Positions 1-7,649 of a stretch of 16,868 nucleotides of DNA are shown here, in pieces. The position numbers and the translations under genes are program-made. Origin of the DNA: DATLZB01 sp035574175 (GTDB lineage Bacteria > Pseudomonadota > Alphaproteobacteria > Rhizobiales > Hyphomicrobiaceae); NCBI GenBank assembly GCA_035574175.1, contig DATLZB010000201.1, positions 1 to 16,868 on the forward strand. The letters run 5' to 3'. Numbering within the stretch: position 1 is the first letter of the stretch; every line of letters begins with the position of its first letter. The notes under the pieces are model-generated. The model made no database searches. It was not told the DNA's origin and was given only the letters and a program-made list of their open reading frames with translations.

Positions 1-1
1 C

Positions 2-43
2 GCCGCCGTGCAGGCCATCATCGACACGACCCGCCGGTGCTGA
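2..43 (+). CDS. Possible C-terminal tail of an upstream gene (partial)
   Basis: Reading from base 2 gives AAVQAIIDTTRRC and a TGA stop at 41-43, which would suit the last helix of a protein that begins left of the window. Only 13 codons are visible and another frame stays open a little longer (to about 75), so the frame choice is a guess. No family can be named. Confidence 0.22.
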   Translation, partial: AAVQAIIDTTRRC

Positions 44-157
44 CCAAACGAGGCCGACCGCTTGCATTCCTGTGATTTGTTCAGCACGGCGCCACTGACG
101 CTAACCGAAGATCACCACCCACGGTAACCATAAGAGATGTCGAATGTTTTCTGTGAG

Positions 158-168
158 AGGTCGGACCT
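158..168. promoter_or_regulatory. Short perfect dyad, possible operator half-sites
   Basis: AGGTC G GACCT is a perfect 5+1+5 inverted repeat about 185 bases upstream of the outer-membrane TPR gene. Perfect dyads of this size also occur by chance in GC-rich DNA, and no known regulator is implied. Confidence 0.2.
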
Positions 169-200
169 GAGCGTTACAAACTTGTCACACTTTGTGGCCC

Positions 201-240
201 GCAACCGCTGGAGCCACCGGTTGCTGTGGACCCGGTTTTT
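201..240 (+). promoter_or_regulatory. Overlapping alternative hairpins with T-run (attenuator or terminator candidate)
   Basis: GCAACCG at 201-207 pairs perfectly with CGGTTGC at 218-224. Inside them TGG (209-211) pairs with CCA (214-216) across a single C:C mismatch. A second, mutually exclusive stem pairs ACCGG (216-220) with CCGGT (232-236) and is followed by T residues to 240. The second stem plus T-run resembles a weak intrinsic terminator; the first would prevent it. It may terminate the upstream transcript or attenuate the downstream pair. The pairing is directly visible; the function is inferred. Confidence 0.35.
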
Positions 241-352
241 GACCATCCCTACTGTGAACGTGCGGCGGGAGCGCCTCCGACCGGCGTAACCTCAAGGCAA
301 ACCCGCACATGGCGATGGTCGGCGCTATGCGTCTCGTGTGTGTGCGTTGCGT

Positions 353-1774
353 ATGGCGAAGGTAAACGGCGCCCGTGGCTCGCGACAGCAGCCAAGCTGC
401 CGTGTGCGGCTGCGGGCCTGTCGCGCGCCGTTCGCGCCCATCGCCGCATTCCTGGCATTCTTGTTGGGGGCGACGTGCCTCGGTCACGTCCATGCGCAAC
501 CGGCTCCGGGCGTGGACGTCGTCGCGCTCAAGCACGAACAGGAGGCGCTGTTTCAGCGCATCCTGAAGAATCCCGCAGACCTCGACGCCAGCTTCCGCCA
601 CGCCGAGGTGTCGACCGCGCTCGGCGACTTTGAGGCGGCCATCGGCTCGCTCGAGCGCATGCTGTTCTTCAACCCCGACCTGCCGCGGGTGCGGCTGGAA
701 CTCGGCGTGCTTTACTTCCGTCTCGGCTCCTATGAGCTTTCCAAGGCCTACTTCGAGAGCGCGATCACCGCGCCCGACACACCTGCTGAAGTCCGCGCCA
801 AGGTCGCCGCCTATCTCGCCGAGATCAACAAGCGGCTTAACCCGAGCCAGCTCACTCTCTTCGCCCAGACCGGCGCACGTTATCAGACCAACGCCAACGC
901 GGGCCCGGACGGCTCGCTGGTGCGCGTGTTCGGGTTCGATGCCACCCTCGATCGCCAGTTCGTGCGCCAGCCCGACTGGAACTGGTTCGCGCAAGGCGTG
1001 GCGCGGCACTTGCTCGACCTCGGCAACCAGCGTGGCGATGCCTGGGAAACGACGATCGCAGCCTACCTGTCGCGGCACGACCGCTTCACGCGGCTCGACA
1101 CCAACCTCGTCGACCTGCAGACAGGGCCGCGGCTCGCTCTGTTCCCTGAAAGCGCGCCGGGCTGGTCGGTCAGACCCTATGTGGGCGCCACCGGCGTGCA
1201 TCTCGGCGGCGAGTACTACCTCTCGGTTCAGACGGCCGGCGCGTCAATCGCCTGGGTGCCCGCGCCCGGCTGGAGCTTTGAGATCGGCTACGAGCGCTCG
1301 CGCCGCGACTACGACAACACCGACGACTACCCCACGGCCGAGGAGCAGACAGGCATGGTGGATACCGGCTACGTCCTGGCCGGCGGGCCGCTGCTGCTCG
1401 GCTGGAACTGGTTCGCGCGCGGCGCCATCTCAGACAACGATGCCCGCGTCCCATGGCAGAGCTATGAGCAGCGCACGCTCGACATCTATCTCACCTACAC
1501 CCTGGTACTGCCGGTGCTCGGCCCCGAGCGCCCGATCACGATCGTGCCATTTGCCGGAATCCTCGATGCCGACTACGATGGCCCCGATCCGCTGATCGAT
1601 CCCAACGTCGCGCGCCAGGACCTCGAGCGGCGGATCGGCATCGGCATTGATCTGCAGCTGACCAAGGACATCGGCTTCTCGGCGCGGTTCCAGCAGTCGA
1701 AGACCGACTCGACGCTGCCCAACTACGAGATGGAAAACCGCTCGGTCTATTTCGGCCCGACCGTCAGATTTTAG
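353..1774 (+). CDS. TPR plus outer-membrane beta-barrel protein, Slam/type XI-like exporter candidate
   Basis: About 473 residues from ATG 353; a GTG five codons earlier (338) is the only other upstream start, because an in-frame TAA lies at 287-289. No clear Shine-Dalgarno is seen for either. A basic N-region and a hydrophobic stretch (LAFLLGATCLG) end in VHA-Q, a likely signal peptidase I site near residue 48. Residues about 63-160 contain TPR-like helices (GDFEAAIGSLERML, LGSYELSKAYFESAI). From about 166 to the end the sequence shows alternating aromatic/hydrophobic strands typical of a beta-barrel and finishes in Phe (TVRF), the usual outer-membrane signature. TPR followed by a barrel is the architecture of Slam/DUF560 exporters, and the next gene carries a TbpB-like domain as Slam cargo does. 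The family match is by architecture, so the export role is inference; an outer-membrane location is well supported. Only 11 bases separate it from the next gene. Confidence 0.8.
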   Translation: MAKVNGARGSRQQPSCRVRLRACRAPFAPIAAFLAFLLGATCLGHVHAQPAPGVDVVALKHEQEALFQRILKNPADLDASFRHAEVSTALGDFEAAIGSLERMLFFNPDLPRVRLELGVLYFRLGSYELSKAYFESAITAPDTPAEVRAKVAAYLAEINKRLNPSQLTLFAQTGARYQTNANAGPDGSLVRVFGFDATLDRQFVRQPDWNWFAQGVARHLLDLGNQRGDAWETTIAAYLSRHDRFTRLDTNLVDLQTGPRLALFPESAPGWSVRPYVGATGVHLGGEYYLSVQTAGASIAWVPAPGWSFEIGYERSRRDYDNTDDYPTAEEQTGMVDTGYVLAGGPLLLGWNWFARGAISDNDARVPWQSYEQRTLDIYLTYTLVLPVLGPERPITIVPFAGILDADYDGPDPLIDPNVARQDLERRIGIGIDLQLTKDIGFSARFQQSKTDSTLPNYEMENRSVYFGPTVRF

Positions 1775-1785
1775 TCGAGGCTATC

Positions 1786-4134
1786 ATGTTTCAGTCATTG
1801 CGTTCAGTGGTGACGGCCCTCGCAGCGGCACTGGCCTGGCCGGCCCCTGCCGCCGCCCAGCAGGTTGGTACCGCCGGCGCCGTCAACCCGGCGGCACAGG
1901 CCAGCGGCCGCGTGCTGCACGTCGGCTCCAACGTGCTCTTCCGCGAGGTTATCAACACCACCAACACGGGCACGGTGCAGATCATCTTCCTCGACAAGAC
2001 GACGCTGAGCGTGGGCCCCAACAGCAACCTCGTCATCGACGAGTTCGTCTACGATCCCAACGCCGGCAGCGGGCGCATGACGGTGAGCCTTGCCAAGGGT
2101 ATCCTGCGCATCGTTGGAGGCAGCGTCACCCATACCGGCGGCGCCACGGTCAAGACCCCGGTGGCAACGGTCGGCGTCAGAGGCGGAGTGCAGACCACGA
2201 GCCATCTCAAGAACACGACCAGCGTCGTCAACCACTTCGGCTCGTCCACCATCACCAGCGGCGGCACCACGCAATCGATCTACCGGCCGGGCTTCGGCTC
2301 CAGCACTTCCGGAAAGTCGCCGCCGAGCCCGCCGAGCCTCGTTCCGCACGCGCAGATCGCTGCCACATTGAAACAGCTCACGAGCTTCGCCGGCCAGACC
2401 GGCGGCGCGCTCAAGGTGCCGACGAACGCGGTCGTCCAGGGGAGCGGTCTCGGCAAGACCAACGCCAACCTCATACCCGGCAAGGTCAAGAGCATCCAGG
2501 GCCAGACCGTGTCGCAGAACGTCCTGTCGCTGCCCGAGGACCTCAAGCTGGGCGAGATTGACTGGATCGTGCGTCGGGCCGAGCAGCTCGATGAGCAGGC
2601 GGCACCAGCACCGGTGTTCTTCGCCTTACAGACGACCGGCACGCCGTATCTGCCGGCTTATGGCTTCGAGACACCGGGCATGTTCGTCTCGCCGCTCTTT
2701 GGCTTCCGGCCGGGTGGCGTCGACGGCGAAGGCAATCCGCGTTTCGGCTCGGCGACGCTGCAGGCGGGCCTCGCCGTCTCCGGCACAGGCAAGTACCAGA
2801 CCTCGACCTTCTTCGTGATGGCGGGGGAATTCATCACCCAGTCGGCCGACGGCACGCTGCAGTTGCATAGCGGAGGGTTTACATCCACCACGCGCCTCGA
2901 CGCAGACGAGGGCGTGGGCCGAGCGAGCGGCAACGCCGACAGCGAGCCCGCCAGCGAGACAGTCGACGCCAACCGGATCCCGACGGCTGTGACGCTCAAT
3001 CAGGACCGCCGCGATCCGACAACCGGCGGTGTGACACCCGCTACCGCGACGTTCTTCAACGGCAAGGGCGGGCCGCCCATCAGCTACACTTATTCAGACG
3101 CCTTCACGCAGGTTCCGGTGCCTAAGGGCGTCGGACAGGAGCGCTCCGGCGTGCAGCTCACCGGCTTCGTCGGCGGCCTGATGCAGACACGGCACGCGGC
3201 CTCGCCTGCCCATCCGTCCTGGCCGATCGGGCGCAGCTTCCCGGTGGCCGGCGGCATCGTCATCGACTTCGAGCCAAACAACGGCACGCGTTTTCAGGCG
3301 GTCGCCAGCATCGAGAAGGTGGCGAACTTCAATGGTTTGCCCAACGAGTTCTCGAGTGCGGTGCTGCAGATCGGCAACCTCGACCCGAGCGCCCGCAACA
3401 CCGGCACCTACATCGATGATCACTTGTTCGGCGGCATCGCGGCCGTCAACGAGGCACCGGGGATCGAACCGGTCACGCAGCTATCCACGGTGAACGGCTC
3501 TCCTCTCAGCAAGAGCCAGCAGGCATTTGCCACCTCCAAGGTGGTCAACGGCGACGCAGTGATCGCCGCGCTCGGCGCCAATCCCAAGGGCTGCGTGTGC
3601 GAGTACACCCGTTGGGGTTTCTGGTCGGTCGACACGGCGCGCGCCAACCCCTATGGCTCGGAGGAGCGCGACCGCGCCCACTTGATGACGTGGGTTGCCG
3701 GTCGCAAGTCGAATCCGGTCGATATCCCGATGGTCGGCAAGGCGACCTACAACGGCTTCATGGCCGGCACCTTCAAGAACGGCGTCAACGAGTATCTCGC
3801 GGCCGGCAACTTCAGCTACAGCGCTGACTTCGGGAACCCGGCCGCCTCCACCATGTCGGTGCCGAACCTCGATGGCGTCGCCTACTCGGGCAACGTACCC
3901 TTCAACCGCTCCACCAACTCGATCTCCGGATCGATCAGCGGCTACAACGTCAATCCGTACGGACCGCTCCAGCACGGATCCGCCACGATGGCCCTCGACG
4001 GCGCTTTCTTTAGGGGCAAGACCGACCCGATTAAGGACGTGGCCGGCCGCTTCACGGTCACCGGCAACCCAGTCAATTACCCGGCCGGCAACTTCCGCTA
4101 CATCGGCGGCGGCATCTTCGCTGGCAGCCGATAG
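1786..4134 (+). CDS. Secreted FecR-domain protein with C-terminal TbpB-like barrel
   Basis: 782 residues. A GAGG five bases upstream supports the ATG. The signal peptide ends AAA-QQ near residue 24; there is no lipobox cysteine, so it is secreted or periplasmic rather than a lipoprotein. A FecR domain occupies about 45-140 (GTVQIIFLDKTTLSVGPNS, then GGSVTHTGGATVKTPVATVG, GVRGG). The middle is low-complexity, Gly/Ser/Thr-rich. A conserved-looking segment with Cys603/Cys605 and YTRWGFW precedes residues 649-782, a chain of short Gly/aromatic strands (ATYNGF, FSYSADFG, GVAYSGN, ISGSISG, GGGIFAG) that resembles the TbpB-type small barrel of transferrin-binding-like proteins. The protein has no transmembrane helix or sigma-binding region, so it is not a classical FecR anti-sigma regulator. 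It probably forms an operon with the upstream barrel protein, which may export it. The FecR call is firm; the TbpB-like call is from pattern only. Confidence 0.85.
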   Translation: MFQSLRSVVTALAAALAWPAPAAAQQVGTAGAVNPAAQASGRVLHVGSNVLFREVINTTNTGTVQIIFLDKTTLSVGPNSNLVIDEFVYDPNAGSGRMTVSLAKGILRIVGGSVTHTGGATVKTPVATVGVRGGVQTTSHLKNTTSVVNHFGSSTITSGGTTQSIYRPGFGSSTSGKSPPSPPSLVPHAQIAATLKQLTSFAGQTGGALKVPTNAVVQGSGLGKTNANLIPGKVKSIQGQTVSQNVLSLPEDLKLGEIDWIVRRAEQLDEQAAPAPVFFALQTTGTPYLPAYGFETPGMFVSPLFGFRPGGVDGEGNPRFGSATLQAGLAVSGTGKYQTSTFFVMAGEFITQSADGTLQLHSGGFTSTTRLDADEGVGRASGNADSEPASETVDANRIPTAVTLNQDRRDPTTGGVTPATATFFNGKGGPPISYTYSDAFTQVPVPKGVGQERSGVQLTGFVGGLMQTRHAASPAHPSWPIGRSFPVAGGIVIDFEPNNGTRFQAVASIEKVANFNGLPNEFSSAVLQIGNLDPSARNTGTYIDDHLFGGIAAVNEAPGIEPVTQLSTVNGSPLSKSQQAFATSKVVNGDAVIAALGANPKGCVCEYTRWGFWSVDTARANPYGSEERDRAHLMTWVAGRKSNPVDIPMVGKATYNGFMAGTFKNGVNEYLAAGNFSYSADFGNPAASTMSVPNLDGVAYSGNVPFNRSTNSISGSISGYNVNPYGPLQHGSATMALDGAFFRGKTDPIKDVAGRFTVTGNPVNYPAGNFRYIGGGIFAGSR

Positions 4135-4149
4135 CGCCGCTTGGCGCTA
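4132..4149. terminator. Perfect hairpin over both convergent stop codons
   Basis: TAGCGCC (4132-4138), GCTT loop (4139-4142), GGCGCTA (4143-4149) form a perfect 7-bp stem. The TAG of the FecR-domain gene is the left end of the stem, and the TAG of the minus-strand cyclase is its right end. It would fold in transcripts of either strand. No T-run follows on either side, so it could be a bidirectional 3'-end stabiliser rather than a classical intrinsic terminator. Confidence 0.45.
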
Positions 4150-6366
4150 CTTGTGCTCGGCGATGGCACGGCCGTCCCAGTCGGGGGGCGGCGGGACCAT
4201 CTGAAAGGTGCGGATGCGCTCGCCATAAAGGTCATAGACCTTCGCGAGCGCGGCGCCGCCCAGGGCCCGCGCCGCCGGCAGCAGCCGCTCGGCCTCATCG
4301 AAGCGGCGGCTGCGGTAGGCGGCAAGCAGCGCCATGTGCGCGGTCTTGAGCTTGACGAACTCTTCCGACTTGCGCCGGCTCTCGTCGCCCAGCAGAGCGT
4401 AGATGCGGACCGCTGTCGTCTTGCCGACGACGCTCAACAGGTCGATCTCGAGGAAGGCCAGGTCCGGCACCTTTTCAGCCGTCGACTCGCCGGCGATGAC
4501 CGGCACGCCGTAGGTCTTGCACTGGCCTTCGAGGCGGGCGGCCAGGTTCACGCCGTCGCCGATCACCGAATAGTCGAACCGGTGTTGCGAGCCCAGGTTG
4601 CCGACGCAGCACACCGCGGTGTTGAGGCCGATGCCGATGCGCACGGGCACATGCTCCTCGCCGCGAACCTTGGCCTCGGCCTCCCACTCGCGGTTGAGCG
4701 CATCGAGGTCGGCAAGCATGGCGAGCGCGGCGCGTGCGGCGTTGCGTTCGTGTTCGGGATCGTCGAGCGGCGCGTTCCAGAAGGCCATGATGCCGTCGCC
4801 CATGTACTTGTCGATGGTGCCGCGGTGGGCAGTGATCGAGTCCGTCAGCGGCGTCAGCAGGCGGTTCAGAAACTGGGTGACCTGGCTGGCATCCAGCCGT
4901 TCGGAGATCGAGGTGAACCCGCGCACGTCCGCGAACATCAGCGTGACCTCGCGCATCTCGCCGCCCAGCTTGAGCTTGTCCGGGTGGGCGGCCAGCTCTT
5001 CGACGAGGGAAGGCGCCATGTAGTGGCTGAAGGCATTGCGCACGCGATTGCGCTCGCGCTCGGTGAGCAGGTAGAGGTAGACAGTCGTCACGATATAGAC
5101 GAGGGTCTGGGCCACGGTCGGGTAGACGGGATCGAACAACCAGCCGTAGCTGCGATAGGCGATCCAGGAACCGGTCGCCGCGACGATGAGAAACGTGGCG
5201 CCCAAGAGCGCGCTTTGCGCCGCGCCGGTCACGTATACGGCGAAAGCTAATAGCGCACAGGAGACGGCGAGAAAGGCGAGCTCGGCGCCGGCGGCGAAAT
5301 CGGGCCGCCTTAAGTGGGTGCCGAGCAGCATCTGCTCGATAGCCTGAGCATGCACCTCCACACCTGCGACCGACGCATCGAGCGGCGTGGTGCGCAGGTC
5401 GAACAGGCCGGCGGCGCTGGTGCCGATGAGCACGATGCGGCCCTCGATCTCGCTTCGCGCCACGCTCCCATCCAGCACGGACGCGGCGGAGATGAAGCGG
5501 CGCGGATCGGATTCGGTGAAGCGCAGCCACATCTGCCCATTGGCATCGGTCGGCACCGTCACCCGGCCGACGCGGATGTCGGTGATGCCCGTGTTGCGCC
5601 CGAACGCCACCTCGCCGCTGGCACCGGATGCCTTGACGACATAGGTGCCGGCCCCTTGGGCGACACGGAGCGCCTCGGCCGCGAACGCCGGCAGCAGATC
5701 GTCGCCCAAGCGCACCAGCACAGGCAGACGGCGGACAATCTGGTCGTACTCGGGCACCCAGTTCAGGGCGCCCGAGCCTTTCGCGCGCGCCTCGAGCGAG
5801 GGCAGGCTCACCACGGCCCCGCCGTAGCGGGGCACGAACAGGCGCGGGTCATCGCCGGCGCTGGCAAAACCGACGCGGCTCGCCGGACGCGCGGCGTTCA
5901 CCTCGTTGACCGCGATGAAACCCAGTACGGCGGGAACCTTCTCGAGCGCCTCGGCAAGTGCGCGGTCTGGCGAGGGCAGGCTGGCTAGCCGCCCGAGCAG
6001 CGCTGCGGTGGCCTCGGTCATCGGCAAGCGTTTTACCACCTCGGCCGGATCGGTACTGTCGGGCTCGGAGAGCACGATGTCGAAGGCGACCGCCGCGGCG
6101 CCCATCTCGGCGAGGCGCGCCGTCAGCGTGGCCAGCTTGGTGCGCGGCCAGGGCCATTGGCCAATGCGGCGCAAGGACTCATCATCGATATCGACGATGC
6201 GGACGGGAAGATTGGGGTCGTAGGCCCGCGCGGAGAGCCACTGGTAGCTGTCGAACACCAGCAGCCGCAGCCGCGCAATCGGCTGGGGATCGGCGATGCG
6301 CAAGGCGAGCATGGCGACAATGAGCGCCATCACCAGCGACAGATAGACGAGGCGCGGCTTCGGCAT
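4147..6366 (-). CDS. CHASE2-transmembrane adenylate cyclase (class III)
   Basis: 739 residues. An N-terminal membrane anchor (about 6-25) precedes an extracytoplasmic CHASE2 sensor domain at about 30-345 (VRIVDIDDESLRRIGQWPWPR; AAVAFDIVLSEPD; EGRIVLIGTSAAGLFDLR). Three membrane helices follow at about 358-435, then a cytoplasmic class III cyclase domain at about 470-660. Catalytic residues are complete: metal-binding Asp480 (FADVRGFT) and Asp524 (KYMGDG), ATP-selecting Lys520 and Asp598 (FDYSVIGDG), and transition-state Asn607 and Arg611 (NLAARLE). This predicts cAMP rather than cGMP synthesis. About 75 extra C-terminal residues look helical and TPR-like. The gene converges on the FecR-domain gene with 12 bases between stop codons. 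CHASE2 cyclases beside FecR-domain genes are a recurrent arrangement as I recall it; the CHASE2 ligand is unknown. Confidence 0.93.
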   Translation of the reverse strand: MPKPRLVYLSLVMALIVAMLALRIADPQPIARLRLLVFDSYQWLSARAYDPNLPVRIVDIDDESLRRIGQWPWPRTKLATLTARLAEMGAAAVAFDIVLSEPDSTDPAEVVKRLPMTEATAALLGRLASLPSPDRALAEALEKVPAVLGFIAVNEVNAARPASRVGFASAGDDPRLFVPRYGGAVVSLPSLEARAKGSGALNWVPEYDQIVRRLPVLVRLGDDLLPAFAAEALRVAQGAGTYVVKASGASGEVAFGRNTGITDIRVGRVTVPTDANGQMWLRFTESDPRRFISAASVLDGSVARSEIEGRIVLIGTSAAGLFDLRTTPLDASVAGVEVHAQAIEQMLLGTHLRRPDFAAGAELAFLAVSCALLAFAVYVTGAAQSALLGATFLIVAATGSWIAYRSYGWLFDPVYPTVAQTLVYIVTTVYLYLLTERERNRVRNAFSHYMAPSLVEELAAHPDKLKLGGEMREVTLMFADVRGFTSISERLDASQVTQFLNRLLTPLTDSITAHRGTIDKYMGDGIMAFWNAPLDDPEHERNAARAALAMLADLDALNREWEAEAKVRGEEHVPVRIGIGLNTAVCCVGNLGSQHRFDYSVIGDGVNLAARLEGQCKTYGVPVIAGESTAEKVPDLAFLEIDLLSVVGKTTAVRIYALLGDESRRKSEEFVKLKTAHMALLAAYRSRRFDEAERLLPAARALGGAALAKVYDLYGERIRTFQMVPPPPDWDGRAIAEHK

Positions 6367-6617
6367 GCAGAGCCTGTCGAGAAAGGCGCAATTCCGCTCC
6401 AGTCATAGCCGATCGCGGAGGCGGCGTCCCCCAATTGCCGTTCTGGCCGGGTCTGGTCGGGACCGCCACGGGCCGGATCTTGACCGCCGGCCCGCACGAC
6501 GCAGGCGATTAAAGTCGTGTCCTAAGTGCGGTGCGGTACGGGTCAGTGCTATGCTGGACAAGGGGTTTACGCAATACCTCCCACCGTGATCGCGAGTTCG
6601 ACCCACGGACCTGCCAC
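6367..6617. promoter_or_regulatory. Divergent intergenic region between two cyclase genes; weak extended -10 candidate
   Basis: The 251 bases must hold the promoters for both cyclase genes. The only motif I would point to is an extended -10-like TGCTATGCT at 6547-6555 on the plus strand, without a recognisable -35, which would leave a leader of about 55 bases before ATG 6618. No strong dyad was found. Confidence 0.25.
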
Positions 6618-7649
6618 ATGAAGCGAAAAATCGCCGTCATTCTTGCTTCCGACGTGGCCGGGTACAGCCGCCTCGTCGCCGAGGACGAGGAAGGCACGAT
6701 CCTGCGCATGGCGGCGGCGGCCAGGCTGTTCCGCGGCCAGGTCGAGCACCACGACGGGCGTGTGTTCAATACCGCGGGCGATGCCATCCTCGCCGAGTTC
6801 AATAGCGCGGTGAATGCGGTCCGCTGCGCCATCGATATCCAGAACGAGATGCGTCCGGTCAACGCTGCCCTGCCGCAGGAGCAGCGGATCCTGTTCCGCA
6901 TCGGCGTGGCAATCGGGGACGTCTTGGTGGCGGACAACGGAGACCTGCTTGGCGACGGCGTCAATATCGCGGCGCGGCTCGAATCGCTCGCAGAGCCCGG
7001 TGGGGTGTGCATCTCCGACAACGTGCAGGTTTTGGTCGACAACAAGGTCGAGATCAGCGTTCGCGAGATCGGCGAGCACAAGCTCAAGAACATCCCGCGG
7101 CCCGTGCGCGCCTTCAAGGTGATGTTCCCGGAGGACCTCGCGCTGGCAACCGCCCCCCCGCGCCGGTCTTGGTGGCGGCTCGCGCCCGAGCGGGCGGCGG
7201 GGCGATGGCCCGCGCGCGAGGAGGGAACGGCCAAGGCCACTGCGCAGCCCATCCGGCCCAAAGCCATGCCGACACCCTCGGCGCAATCCAAGTCGAACGA
7301 TGGGCCGTGGTGGATGGTCGCCGCCGCCTGCGCGCTGGCGCTGGCGGCGGTCCGGGCGTGGACGTGGAGCAGATCGACGCGTCCCGGGCGCTGCCCGTCT
7401 GTCGATCGGCGCTCGCCGCCTGGCCGGACGACGCCGAGGTCGAGACCTGGACGGCGCGAGCGTTGCTCAGATCGGGGGATCCTGAGGGCGCCCGGGCGCT
7501 GTACGAGAAGGCAGCCGAAAAGGGCAATGCCATCGCCATGTCGAGCCTGGCGCGGATGCTCGAGCTCGGCATCGGCGCGGCGCGGGACGAGGAGGCTGCC
7601 CGCCGCTGGTATGAGAGGGCGGCGGAGAAGGGGCACCTCTATGCCATGA
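6618..7649 (+). CDS. Class III nucleotide cyclase domain plus TM segment, N-terminal part of a frameshifted gene
   Basis: ATG 6618 starts MKRKIAVILASDVAGYSRLV, the usual beginning of rhizobial-style class III cyclases; upstream codons in this frame look like non-coding DNA. The cyclase domain spans about 5-170. Metal-binding Asp12 (SDVAGYS) and Asp55 (TAGDA), and catalytic Asn116 and Arg120 (GDGVNIAARLE), are present. The ATP-selecting Lys is Asn51, and the usual adenine-contacting Asp aligns with Asn107, so nucleotide preference is uncertain. A Pro/Ala/Arg-rich linker (about 172-228) leads to a hydrophobic helix (GPWWMVAAACALALAAV, 229-245). After about base 7352 this frame turns into Arg/Pro-rich nonsense and stops at 7649, while the downstream frame continues as Sel1 repeats. 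The natural product was probably one cyclase-TM-Sel1 protein. It is read divergently from the CHASE2 cyclase. Confidence 0.8.
   Translation: MKRKIAVILASDVAGYSRLVAEDEEGTILRMAAAARLFRGQVEHHDGRVFNTAGDAILAEFNSAVNAVRCAIDIQNEMRPVNAALPQEQRILFRIGVAIGDVLVADNGDLLGDGVNIAARLESLAEPGGVCISDNVQVLVDNKVEISVREIGEHKLKNIPRPVRAFKVMFPEDLALATAPPRRSWWRLAPERAAGRWPAREEGTAKATAQPIRPKAMPTPSAQSKSNDGPWWMVAAACALALAAVRAWTWSRSTRPGRCPSVDRRSPPGRTTPRSRPGRRERCSDRGILRAPGRCTRRQPKRAMPSPCRAWRGCSSSASARRGTRRLPAAGMRGRRRRGTSMP

Larger units (their letters stand above)
44..352. other. Intergenic leader region with dyads, no gene seen
   Basis: I see no convincing gene here. The strip holds an 11-base dyad AGGTC-G-GACCT at 158-168, a 24-base near-palindrome at 201-224 and an overlapping short stem with a T-run at 216-240, each described separately or in the findings. 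I could not pick a convincing -35/-10 pair for the downstream two-gene unit. Open frames crossing this strip on both strands are continuations of shadows of the downstream gene. Confidence 0.5.

Noticed and set aside
71..86. Possible CRP/FNR-like site beginning TGTGA
   Set aside because: Only the left half-site matches; CAGCA at the right half agrees poorly with TCACA. It was attractive because cyclases lie nearby, but the sequence does not support it.
185..1201. Long minus-strand open frame opposite the TPR/barrel gene
   Set aside because: Mirror of a GC-rich coding strand; low-complexity Arg/Glu/Val-rich translation, no motif, while the plus strand encodes a clear signal peptide, TPRs and barrel.
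4141..5250. 369-codon plus-strand frame opposite the CHASE2 cyclase
   Set aside because: Shadow of the cyclase codons; its translation is His/Arg/Gly/Ala-rich without domains, and the other strand has every catalytic residue of a cyclase.
7340..7360. Programmed -1 frameshift at the cyclase/Sel1 junction
   Set aside because: No X-XXY-YYZ slippery heptamer or obvious downstream pseudoknot; a single-base deletion or read error is simpler.
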